DNA from: Stutzerimonas stutzeri
GTDB taxonomy: Bacteria; Pseudomonadota; Gammaproteobacteria; Pseudomonadales; Pseudomonadaceae
Length of the DNA: 34,984 nt
Direction of reading: 5' to 3'
Assembly: GCF_000952685.1 (NCBI RefSeq)
Contig: NZ_JYHV01000036.1
Span: 1 to 34,984, forward strand
Below, piece by piece: positions 17,805 to 24,772 of this stretch; position 1 is the first letter of the stretch; each line of letters opens with the position of its first letter. Made by a program: the position numbers and the translations under genes. A model generated the notes under the pieces. It made no database searches. It saw only the letters and a program-made list of their open reading frames with translations, and was not told the origin of the DNA.

Positions 17805-18949
17805 CCCACCTCGGCCTGCTGCGCGGTCCAGCCAGCCACCCGTTCGCTCAGACTCAAGCCCAGACCGGGTCGATTCGGCACCAGCATCCGCCCATCGCGA
17901 ATTTCCAGTCGTTCTTCGAACAACGGTTCCAGCCATTCGAAGTGCTCGACCCAGGGTTCATGAATGTGGGTCGCCGCAAGATGCACGTGCAGCTCCATGG
18001 CGAAGTGCGGCGCTAATGTCATGCCGGCCTGTTCCGCCAGGGTCTGCACCCGCAGATAGGGCGTGATGCCGCCGACGCGCGGGGCGTCAGGCATCAGGAA
18101 ATCGGCAGCACGCTGACGAATGAACTCCCAGTGTTCGGCCGGGCTGGTAAGCATCTCGCCCGTTGCGATTGGCGTATCGAACTGGCGCACCAGCTCGGCG
18201 TGCCCCTCGGCGTCGTAGCAGTCCAGCGGCTCCTCGATCCATATCAGATCGAAGGGTTCCAGGCGTCGACACATGCGACGGGCCATCGGTCGGTCCCATT
18301 GCTGGTTGGCATCGACCATCAGTGGAAACGCTTCGCCCAGGTGCTGGCGTACCGTGCCGACCCGATGCAGATCCAGCGCCCAATCCGGCTGGCCGACCTT
18401 GAGCTTGATCCCGCCGATGCCCTTCTCGCGCGACAAATCAGTGTTCTTCATCAACTGATCCAGCGGCGTATGCAGGAAGCCACCAGACGTGTTGTAACAG
18501 CGTACCGAATCGCGCTGCGCGCCCAGCAAACGCGCCAGCGACAATCCGGCGCGACGTGCCTTTAGATCCCACAGCGCCACGTCGAAGGCGCCGATGGCCT
18601 GGGTCGCCAGACCGCTGCGCCCCACCGATGCGCCCGCCCAGCACAGTTTGTCCCATAGTTTGGCGATATCGCTGGGATTCTCGCCGATCAGATTGGGCGC
18701 CACCTCCAGGGCATGGGCGAACTGCCCCGCGCCGCCGGCGCGCTTGGAATAGCTGAACCCCAGCCCCTGGTGGCCGTCGCGGGTTTCGATTTCGGCGATC
18801 AGGATGGCGATTTCGGTCATCGGCTTTTGCCGGCCGGTGAGTACCTTCGCATCGCTTATAGGATGGGCCAGCGGCAGCGCCACCGAGCGCAGACGTAGCC
18901 AGGTGATACGGTCATCGTCGGCATAGATGATCGCGCAGTTGTCGTTCAT
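17792..18949 (-). CDS. L-talarate/galactarate dehydratase, copy 2 (enolase superfamily)
   Basis: This 385-residue paralogue of the protein at 15656-16795 is alike along its whole length. The catalytic set is intact: Lys182 and Lys184 in GGIKLKVGQ, Asp213, Glu239, Glu265 and His315 in LAPHF. The two differ mainly around 266-285 (SPAEHWEFIRQRAADFLMPD against SAAEALGYVDTGAVDVIMHD in copy 1), close to the end of the barrel where the substrate sits, and in the loop IHEPW against EHQAW. ATG at 18949 is preceded by CAGGAGG at ideal spacing. The gene runs towards lysR and has its own upstream region with a 16-bp palindrome. It may act on a different hexarate isomer; that is inference. Confidence 0.92.
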   Translation of the reverse strand: MNDNCAIIYADDDRITWLRLRSVALPLAHPISDAKVLTGRQKPMTEIAILIAEIETRDGHQGLGFSYSKRAGGAGQFAHALEVAPNLIGENPSDIAKLWDKLCWAGASVGRSGLATQAIGAFDVALWDLKARRAGLSLARLLGAQRDSVRCYNTSGGFLHTPLDQLMKNTDLSREKGIGGIKLKVGQPDWALDLHRVGTVRQHLGEAFPLMVDANQQWDRPMARRMCRRLEPFDLIWIEEPLDCYDAEGHAELVRQFDTPIATGEMLTSPAEHWEFIRQRAADFLMPDAPRVGGITPYLRVQTLAEQAGMTLAPHFAMELHVHLAATHIHEPWVEHFEWLEPLFEERLEIRDGRMLVPNRPGLGLSLSERVAGWTAQQAEVGQRA

Positions 18950-19055
18950 GGAACCTCCTGGTGATGGAACCGACGACCTACCCGAGCCCGCTGTGACCAG
19001 ACAATCACATAGACCTGTCAGACCGTCGAAAATGAAGTGCCCGTTTCACCCTATG

Positions 19056-19071
19056 ATGATTGCGCAATCAT
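19056..19071. promoter_or_regulatory. 16-bp perfect palindrome, LacI-family operator type
   Basis: ATGATTGCGCAATCAT is a perfect palindrome with a central CG, the form bound by LacI/GntR-type repressors (the E. coli GntR site also starts ATG and ends CAT around a CG). It lies 107 bases upstream of talarate/galactarate dehydratase copy 2. It is also 17 bases beyond the stop codon of the broken LacI-family gene. The link between them is inference. Confidence 0.5.
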
Positions 19072-19087
19072 TCAAGTCCTAAAAACA

Positions 19088-19472
19088 TCAGGCGCGGTCT
19101 CGCACGATCAGCTCGAAGACAACATCCAGGCGCAACGGATCGTGAGCCTGAGCGGGCTCGGCAATGCGCGCCAGCAACGCTTCGGCAATGGCTCGGCCAA
19201 TCCTCGGACCATCGACCCGTACAGTGGTCAACGGCGGGGCTGTGCGCCGCGCTGGACAGATCGCCAAAGCCCATCAGCGCCAGGTCTGCAGGGACGGCCA
19301 GACCGCGACTGGCTGCCTCCGCCAGTACACCTTGAGCCAGGGTGTCGGAGCTGCAGACCACCACGCCCCCGTCGCGTTCGGCCGATCCAGCGCGCGACAC
19401 GGTGATTGGAGAAACGCCCGCGACCTTGGCCACTTCGATCAGCGTTGGCGTGCCTGGCGGGCGAACATCGGG
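19088..19472 (-). pseudogene. Remnant of a LacI-family (GntR-like) repressor gene
   Basis: Read on the minus strand, 19472-19389 encodes DVRPPGTPTLIEVAKVAG followed by VSPITVSRA, the DNA-binding helix-turn-helix. It then jumps directly, at about 19390-19380, to the far end of the effector domain: VVVCSSDTLAQGVLAEAASR, GLAVPADLALMGFGDL. About 200 residues of the usual 330-340 are missing. One extra base in the G run at 19236-19239 then shifts the frame. In the next frame the normal tail continues (TTVRVDGPRIGRAIAEALLA and DVVFELIVRDRA) to TGA at 19090-19088. A TAG (19475-19473) stands just upstream with no start codon in between. A deletion, a frameshift and a lost 5' end show the gene is dead. 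It was probably the local hexarate or gluconate-type repressor. Confidence 0.85.
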
Positions 19473-19480
19473 CTACTTTC

Positions 19481-19520
19481 TGCTCATGACTGTCTACCGT
19501 CGCTCATGACTGTCTATCGT
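19481..19520. repeat. Two tandem 20-base repeats
   Basis: TGCTCATGACTGTCTACCGT (19481-19500) is followed at once by CGCTCATGACTGTCTATCGT (19501-19520). The units differ at two positions. They sit just beyond the broken 5' end of the LacI-family remnant and may be a duplication scar of the event that destroyed it. Confidence 0.8.
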
Positions 19521-19588
19521 CGAGGCGCCTCAGGGGGATGAGGAACCGGCTCTGAAGCCCACATCTGAACACCCTTACTCCTGGCGCT

Positions 19589-19601
19589 GTCATCATACAA
19601 C
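19589..19601 (+). promoter_or_regulatory. Candidate regulator site F (distal, upstream of udh)
   Basis: GTCATCATACAAC differs at one position from the site at the regulator's own promoter. It lies 271 bases before site B, too far for direct promoter blockage. It could be an auxiliary site for looping, or the former operator of the LacI-family gene. Confidence 0.5.
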
Positions 19602-19821
19602 TACACGGGGTTCGACCGACTTGCTCATCCTTTTCCAATACGGGAGTCCTACTCGACTTTAGTGGTATGTGATTGCCCCGCTGCGCCCGCTAGCGTGATG
19701 CTTTGCATTCACCTCTGAAGTCTATGAAGCCTAGAGAACAAGCCACTTTCAGGCGCAACGAACGGAGCTTTCCCAGGCAAGGCAAGCATTTTGGGCATCA
19801 GCACGAAGATCGCAATCGCGG

Positions 19822-19851
19822 TTGACAAAGTTCGATGGTCGCAGAAATAAT
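19822..19851 (+). promoter_or_regulatory. Sigma-70 promoter of the udh operon
   Basis: TTGACA (19822-19827), 18 bases, then AATAAT (19846-19851), a 5-of-6 match to the -10 consensus. Transcription would start near 19858, giving a leader of about 54 bases. Site B begins nine bases after the -10. Confidence 0.75.
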
Positions 19852-19859
19852 CAGCTCAA

Positions 19860-19879
19860 GTCATCCGACAACCGATGAC
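19860..19879 (+). promoter_or_regulatory. Candidate regulator site B (downstream of the udh promoter)
   Basis: GTCATC (19860-19865), CGACAACC, GATGAC (19874-19879) is an inverted repeat containing GTCATCCGACAAC. It shares the extended pattern TCAAGTCATNCGACAAC-NN-ATGACA with site A. It sits at the same distance from the -10 element as site A, at about +2 to +21, where a bound repressor would block transcription. Confidence 0.7.
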
Positions 19880-19911
19880 ATCAAAAACAATAAGCGACGG
19901 GCAGGCCCATA

Positions 19912-20736
19912 ATGACAAGCACGACGACCACACCCACACCCTTCAATCGCCTCCTGCTGACTGGCGCGGCGGGAGGTTTGGGCAAGGTGCTACGCGAAAC
20001 GCTTCGACCCTATGCCACTGTTATTCGTCTCTCCGATATTGCCTCTATGGAGCCTGCCACCGGCCCGCATGAAGAGGTGATGCCTTGCGATCTCTCCGAT
20101 AAAGCAGCCGTACACGCACTTTGCGAGGGTGTCGATGCGATCGCGCATTTTGGCGGCGTCTCTGTCGAGCGGCCTTTCGAAGAGATTCTCGAAGCCAACA
20201 TCCGCGGTGTATTTCATATCTACGAAGCCGCACGCAAGCACGGCATCAAGCGCGTGATCTTTGCCAGTTCCAACCATGTCATCGGTTTTCACAAGCAGAC
20301 CGAAACCATCGACGCTAACGCCCCGCGCCGCCCAGACAGCTACTACGGCCTGTCCAAATCCTACGGCGAGGACATGGCGAGCTTCTATTTCGATCGCTAC
20401 GGCATCGAGACCGTCAGCATTCGCATCGGCTCTTCCTTCCCCGAACCGCTCAATCGTCGAATGATGGCCACCTGGCTCAGCTATCGAGACCTGACCGATC
20501 TGATTGGACGTTCGCTGTTCACTCCCAATGTTGGTCACACCGTCGTTTATGGCGCCTCGGCGAACCGGGATGTCTGGTGGGACAACCACATGGCGGCGCA
20601 CCTTGGCTTCACACCCAAGGACACATCAGAAGTATTCCGCGACAAGGTCGAAGCGCAACCACCCTACGCCCCCAACGATCCTGCCTTGATCTACCAAGGC
20701 GGTGCGTTCTGCGAAGCAGGTCCCTTCGACGATTGA
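19912..20736 (+). CDS. udh: Uronate dehydrogenase
   Basis: This 274-residue extended short-chain dehydrogenase oxidises D-glucuronate or D-galacturonate at C1 with NAD+ to the aldarolactone. The nucleotide-binding motif TGAAGGLG is at 17-24, Asp42 in LSDIA fits NAD preference, and the active site is Tyr145 and Lys149 in SYYGLSK with Ser119/120 in FASSNH. Length and sequence style match the characterised P. putida and P. syringae enzymes (about 275 residues). The ATG at 19912 has only a moderate AGG upstream. It heads an operon with the lactonase and TRAP genes and follows a clear promoter with operator. It joins hexuronate use to the hexarate dehydratases of the rest of the window. Confidence 0.94.
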   Translation: MTSTTTTPTPFNRLLLTGAAGGLGKVLRETLRPYATVIRLSDIASMEPATGPHEEVMPCDLSDKAAVHALCEGVDAIAHFGGVSVERPFEEILEANIRGVFHIYEAARKHGIKRVIFASSNHVIGFHKQTETIDANAPRRPDSYYGLSKSYGEDMASFYFDRYGIETVSIRIGSSFPEPLNRRMMATWLSYRDLTDLIGRSLFTPNVGHTVVYGASANRDVWWDNHMAAHLGFTPKDTSEVFRDKVEAQPPYAPNDPALIYQGGAFCEAGPFDD

Positions 20737-20777
20737 TCGCCTTGCGCCACGCCGCGAAAAACAACAAGAGAATCGCC

Positions 20778-21680
20778 ATGGCAAACCAAGCAGAACTGAT
20801 CGTCGATGCCCGGAACGCTACCGGAGAGAGCCCGGTGTGGATCGCCTCGGAACAGGCGCTCTACTGGGTCGACATTCCCAACCGCCAATTGCAGCGCTGG
20901 GCGGCAGCGGACGCTTCGGTGACCCGCTGGACTGGCGAGCAGATGGTCGCCTGCATCGCGCGCCGCGATGGCGCTGCGAATCGCTGGATCGCCGGAATGG
21001 AAGACGGCGTCTTCGACATCACTCCGCAGGATGACGGCACGCTTGCCGCCACTCGCCTCATCGATGTGCAGCACGGTCACGGCGGTATGCGGTTCAACGA
21101 TGGACGCTGCGACCGCCAGGGGCGTTTCTGGGCTGGCACTATGGTCATGGATATGGCTGCTGGCATCCCGGCTGGCGCGCTGTACCGCTTTGATGGTTCC
21201 GCCAGCGACGGTTCGCTCGCTGCACAGATAAACGACTTCGTCGTGCCTAACGGGTTGGGCTTCAGCCCGGACGGTCGAACGATGTATCTGTCCGACTCGC
21301 ACCCCAGCGTGCAGTGCATCTGGGCGTTCGATTACGACATCGACAGCGGCACCCCGAGCAATCGCCGTCTGTTCGTCGACATGACCCAATATGCCGGTCG
21401 CCCAGATGGCGCTGCGGTGGACGTCGACGGTTGCTATTGGATCTGCGGCAACGATGCCGGCCTGATCCACCGTTTCACGCCGGACGGCCGTCTTGATCGT
21501 TCGCTGCAAGTACCTGTCAAGAAGCCAGCCATGTGCGCCTTTGGTGGCTCTGGCCTCGACACCCTGTTCGTCACGTCCATCCGTCCGGGGGGCGATCTCT
21601 CCGACCAGCCGTTAGCGGGCGGCGTGTTCGCCCTGCAACCCGGCGTCTGCGGACTGGAGGAAACACCCTTTCGTCAATGA
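20778..21680 (+). CDS. SMP-30/gluconolactonase-family lactonase (probable aldarolactonase)
   Basis: This 300-residue six-bladed beta-propeller hydrolase has the metal ligands of the SMP-30 family at the expected spacing: Glu17 in GESPVW, Asn158 in VPNGLGFSPDG and Asp210 in GRPDGAAVD. Asn107 in MRFNDGRCDRQGRFWAGT is the second-sphere substrate residue. It should hydrolyse a sugar-acid lactone. Directly after udh, its likely substrate is the glucaro- or galactarolactone made there, giving the open hexarate for GudD, GarD or the talarate/galactarate dehydratases. The ATG at 20778 is preceded by AAGAGA. The longer open frame back to 20577 overlaps udh and is not family-like. The gap to udh is 41 bases, consistent with one transcript. 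Confidence 0.92.
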   Translation: MANQAELIVDARNATGESPVWIASEQALYWVDIPNRQLQRWAAADASVTRWTGEQMVACIARRDGAANRWIAGMEDGVFDITPQDDGTLAATRLIDVQHGHGGMRFNDGRCDRQGRFWAGTMVMDMAAGIPAGALYRFDGSASDGSLAAQINDFVVPNGLGFSPDGRTMYLSDSHPSVQCIWAFDYDIDSGTPSNRRLFVDMTQYAGRPDGAAVDVDGCYWICGNDAGLIHRFTPDGRLDRSLQVPVKKPAMCAFGGSGLDTLFVTSIRPGGDLSDQPLAGGVFALQPGVCGLEETPFRQ

Positions 21681-21764
21681 TTCACCCATGCAAGGACCGG
21701 CTCGCGGTTGTCCGGCCTTGAAGTTCCAACGCTGCTCACCAACAACAACAAGATGGAGATCCAC

Positions 21765-22739
21765 ATGAACTTCAAACGCAAGTTGCTCATCGCTGCACTC
21801 CCCTTCGCCTTCTGCTTGTCCAGCGCGGCCCATGCGGCCATGACATTGAAGATCGCTGAAATCCATCCAGCCGGTTACCCGACGGTCGTGGCTCAGGAAC
21901 ACATGGGCCAGAAGATTGAAGAAGCCACGAACGGCGAACTCAAGTTCCGCATGTTCTCCGGCGGCGTGCTTGGCTCGGAAAAAGAAGTGGTGGAGCAGGT
22001 CCAGATCGGTGCGGTGCAAATGACCCGCGTCAGCCTCGGCACGCTCGGTCCGGTAGTACCAGATGTCAACGCCTTCAACATGCCTTTCGTGTTCCGTGAC
22101 CATGAACATATGCGCAAGGTCATCGACGGTGAAATCGGCCAGGAGATCCTCGACAAGATCACCAACTCCGAATTCAACATGGTCGGTCTGGCATGGATGG
22201 ATGGCGGTGTGCGTAACCTCTACACCAAAGAGCCGGTTCGCAAGCTGGAAGATCTCAAGGGGATGAAAATTCGTGTCATGGGCAACCCCCTGTTCATCGA
22301 CACTCTGAACGCCATGGGCGCACAAGGCGTTGCAATGAATACCGGTGAGATCTTCAGCGCCCTGCAAACTGGCGTGGTTGACGGCGCCGAAAACAATCCG
22401 CCTACCATGCTCGAGCACAACCACTTCCGTGCTGCGAAGAACTATTCGCTGACCGGTCACCTGATTCTCCCCGAGCCGATCGTGATGTCCAAGGCGACCT
22501 GGAACAAGCTCACCCCGGAACAGCAGGAAATCGTCAAGAAGTACGCCAAGGAAGCGCAGATGGAAGAGCGCAAACTGTGGGACGAGAAGACCGCCAGCAG
22601 CGAAGCCAAGCTCAAGGAAGAAGGCGTCACCTTCATCGAGGTGGACAAGAAGCCCTTCTACGACGCGACCGCCCCGGTTCGCGAGAAGTACGGCGCACCC
22701 TACGCCGAGCTGATCAAGCGTATCGAAGCCGTCCAGTAA
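21765..22739 (+). CDS. dctP: TRAP transporter solute-binding protein (DctP family)
   Basis: This 324-residue periplasmic protein has a signal peptide (MNFKRKLLIAALPFAFCLSS, cleavage after AHA at 24). The DctP core includes FSGGVLGSEKEVVEQVQIGA, the substrate-binding Arg170 in LKGMKIRVMGNP, and GEIFSALQTGVVDGAENNPP. The conserved Arg forms a salt bridge with the ligand carboxylate. Sitting behind udh and the lactonase, the most likely ligands are D-glucuronate and D-galacturonate; proteins of this type with uronate specificity are known. GGAG lies six bases before the ATG at 21765. The frame is open to 21708 upstream without a ribosome site. A 13-bp hairpin follows the gene. Confidence 0.94.
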   Translation: MNFKRKLLIAALPFAFCLSSAAHAAMTLKIAEIHPAGYPTVVAQEHMGQKIEEATNGELKFRMFSGGVLGSEKEVVEQVQIGAVQMTRVSLGTLGPVVPDVNAFNMPFVFRDHEHMRKVIDGEIGQEILDKITNSEFNMVGLAWMDGGVRNLYTKEPVRKLEDLKGMKIRVMGNPLFIDTLNAMGAQGVAMNTGEIFSALQTGVVDGAENNPPTMLEHNHFRAAKNYSLTGHLILPEPIVMSKATWNKLTPEQQEIVKKYAKEAQMEERKLWDEKTASSEAKLKEEGVTFIEVDKKPFYDATAPVREKYGAPYAELIKRIEAVQ

Positions 22740-22760
22740 TTCGTTCTCTCTGAAAAGTCT

Positions 22761-22790
22761 CGCGGTGGCGGGCCTGCGCCCGTCACCGCG
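22761..22790 (+). terminator. Very strong hairpin between dctP and dctQ (attenuator or mRNA stabiliser)
   Basis: A 13-bp stem (22761-22773 with 22778-22790, one G-T pair) has a CTGC loop. There is no T-tract after it, so full termination is unlikely. As at tctC/tctB, it could protect the 3' end of the binding-protein message and raise its level over the membrane subunits. Confidence 0.6.
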
Positions 22791-22806
22791 CTTGTGGTGA
22801 AGTCTG

Positions 22807-23334
22807 ATGAAAAACACGCTGCTGCGCGTCAACGACGCGATCTACATGACCTGTGTATGGGTCGCGGGATTGGCCATCGTGGTCATGTCCATGATCATCC
22901 CTTGGGGGATCTTCGCGCGCTACGTGCTGGGCTCCGGTGGCGGCTGGCCTGAACCGGTGGCCATCCTGCTGATGGTGATCTTTACATTTCTTGGCGCTGC
23001 GGCGAGCTATCGAGCCGGAGCGCATATGGCGGTGACCATGTTCACCGACCGTCTGCCTGAACATCTGCACCGCCATGTCGAACTGCTGGTGCAAATCCTG
23101 ATGGCCATCATCTGCCTGTTCATGACCATCTGGGGCGTCAAGCTGTGCATCGCCACCTGGAATCAATTCATGAGCACCTTGCCGACGTTGCGCGTTGGTA
23201 TCACCTATTCCCCTATTCCGATTGGCGGCGCGATCACGCTGCTGTTCGTGCTCGAACGAATCATTTTCGGTGACCAGAGCCATCGACGAGCGGTCAACTA
23301 CGAGCTGGTCGAAGACAGCAAGGAGGCGGTGTAA
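22807..23334 (+). CDS. dctQ: TRAP transporter small membrane subunit (DctQ family)
   Basis: This 175-residue inner-membrane protein has four predicted membrane segments: about 17-38 (VWVAGLAIVVMSMIIPWGIF), 52-72, 92-112 (ELLVQILMAIICLFMTIWGV) and 136-155. The family pattern ARYVLGSGGGWPEPVAILLM, with the conserved Trp-Pro-Glu, is present near 37-56. DctQ partners DctM to form the sodium-driven permease. Its ATG at 22807 has a weak GTGAAG ahead. Its TAA overlaps the ATG of dctM by one base (TAATG), a translational coupling junction. Confidence 0.93.
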   Translation: MKNTLLRVNDAIYMTCVWVAGLAIVVMSMIIPWGIFARYVLGSGGGWPEPVAILLMVIFTFLGAAASYRAGAHMAVTMFTDRLPEHLHRHVELLVQILMAIICLFMTIWGVKLCIATWNQFMSTLPTLRVGITYSPIPIGGAITLLFVLERIIFGDQSHRRAVNYELVEDSKEAV

Positions 23335-24614
23335 TGGATGCGCTGATACTACTTGGCAGCTTCGCTGTGCTGTTCCTCCTACGGATGCCGGTCGCCTATG
23401 CGCTGGGCTTGTCGGCGCTGATCGGCGCCTGGTGGATCGACATCCCGTTCGACGCGGTGATGATTCAGGTCGCGGGCGGCGTCAACAAATTCTCTTTGCT
23501 GGCGATCCCATTCTTCGTGCTGGCTGGAGCCATCATGGCCGAAGGCGGTATGTCGCGGAGGCTGGTTGCTTTCGCTGCCGTGCTGGTCGGGTTCGTACGC
23601 GGTGGTCTGTCCCTGGTCAACATCATGGCCTCCACCTTCTTCGGCGCCATCTCAGGCTCGTCCTTGGCGGATACCGCTTCGGTGGGTTCGGTGCTGATTC
23701 CGGAAATGGAGAAGAAGGGCTACCCGCGCGAATTTTCCACCGCGGTTACGGTCAGTGGCTCGGTCCAGGCACTTCTGACGCCACCTAGCCATAACTCGGT
23801 GCTGTTCTCGCTGGCAGCCGGCGGCACAGTCTCGATTTCATCGCTGTTCATCGCCGGCATCGGCCCTGGGCTGCTGCTGAGCGCGGTGATGATGACCATG
23901 TGTCTGATCTTCGCTCGGGTGCGCAATTACCCCAAAGGTGAGGTCGTTCCACTCAAGCAGGCGCTGAAGATTTGTGTCGAAGCGCTCTGGGGCCTGATGA
24001 CCATGGTCATCATCCTTGGCGGCATTCTTTCCGGGGTATTCACCGCGACCGAATCCGCCTCGATTGCCGTCGTCTGGGCGTTCTTCGTGACCATGTTCAT
24101 TTACCGCGACTACAAGTGGCGTGAGCTGCCCAAGTTGCTGCACCGGACGGTGCGTACGCTGTCGGTGGTGATGATCCTGATCGCGTTCGCCGCCAGCTTC
24201 GGCTACATCATGACGCTGATGCAGATTCCCTCGAAGATCACCACGATGTTTCTGACGCTGTCGGATAATCGCTACGTGATTCTGATGTGCATCAACATGA
24301 TGCTGCTGGTACTCGGCACGCTGATGGACATGGCGCCGCTGATCCTGATTCTCACGCCGATTCTGATGCCCGTGATTACCGGCATCGGAGTCGACCCGGT
24401 GCACTTCGGTATGATCATGCTGGTCAATCTCGGGATCGGTCTGATCACCCCACCGGTAGGCGCTGTCTTGTTCGTCGGCGCAGCAATCGGCAAAGTGACG
24501 ATCGAGAACACGGTCAAGGCGCTGCTGCCCTTCTATGCCGCGCTGCTGCTGGTACTGATAGCCGTAACCTACATTCCGGCTATCTCGCTCTGGTTGCCAA
24601 GCATGGTGCTCTGA
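23334..24614 (+). CDS. dctM: TRAP transporter large membrane subunit (DctM family)
   Basis: This 426-residue inner-membrane permease has about 12 membrane segments and begins MDALILLGSFAVLFLLRMPV, a normal DctM opening. Family blocks are LLAIPFFVLAGAIMAEGGMS (about 58-77), FFGAISGSSLADTASVGSVLIPEM (about 100-123), GTLMDMAPLILILTPILMPV and the VDPVHFGMIMLVNLGIGLITPPVG block near the end. AGGAGG (23321-23326) lies seven bases before the ATG at 23334. It is the last gene of the udh operon and is followed by a terminator. Confidence 0.96.
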   Translation: MDALILLGSFAVLFLLRMPVAYALGLSALIGAWWIDIPFDAVMIQVAGGVNKFSLLAIPFFVLAGAIMAEGGMSRRLVAFAAVLVGFVRGGLSLVNIMASTFFGAISGSSLADTASVGSVLIPEMEKKGYPREFSTAVTVSGSVQALLTPPSHNSVLFSLAAGGTVSISSLFIAGIGPGLLLSAVMMTMCLIFARVRNYPKGEVVPLKQALKICVEALWGLMTMVIILGGILSGVFTATESASIAVVWAFFVTMFIYRDYKWRELPKLLHRTVRTLSVVMILIAFAASFGYIMTLMQIPSKITTMFLTLSDNRYVILMCINMMLLVLGTLMDMAPLILILTPILMPVITGIGVDPVHFGMIMLVNLGIGLITPPVGAVLFVGAAIGKVTIENTVKALLPFYAALLLVLIAVTYIPAISLWLPSMVL

Positions 24615-24637
24615 CAGTCCTCAGCGCACGAGCGAGG

Positions 24638-24666
24638 ACGCCGCCCACCCGGGCGGCGTTTTGCTT
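24638..24666 (+). terminator. Rho-independent terminator of the udh-TRAP operon
   Basis: The 9-bp perfect stem ACGCCGCCC (24638-24646) and GGGCGGCGT (24651-24659), loop ACCC, is followed by TTTGCTTT. It lies 24 bases after dctM, so the exporter gene downstream is probably a separate unit. Confidence 0.88.
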
Positions 24667-24772
24667 TGCAAGCCAACGAACAATTCGCCAACCATAACCA
24701 TCAAAAAGCCACCACTGCCATCTGGCTACACGGCCGAACGGAACGGATTCCGCCCAGGACAGGATTGACCCC

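Larger units (their letters stand above)
19473..19911. other. Long non-coding region upstream of udh
   Basis: These 439 bases hold no credible gene. They carry a 20-base tandem duplication (19481-19520), a copy of the shared operator motif (19589-19601), a good sigma-70 promoter (19822-19851) and a second operator copy (19860-19879) before udh. The stretch 19602-19821 shows nothing else that I can name; part of it may be remains of the lost LacI-gene promoter. Confidence 0.6.
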
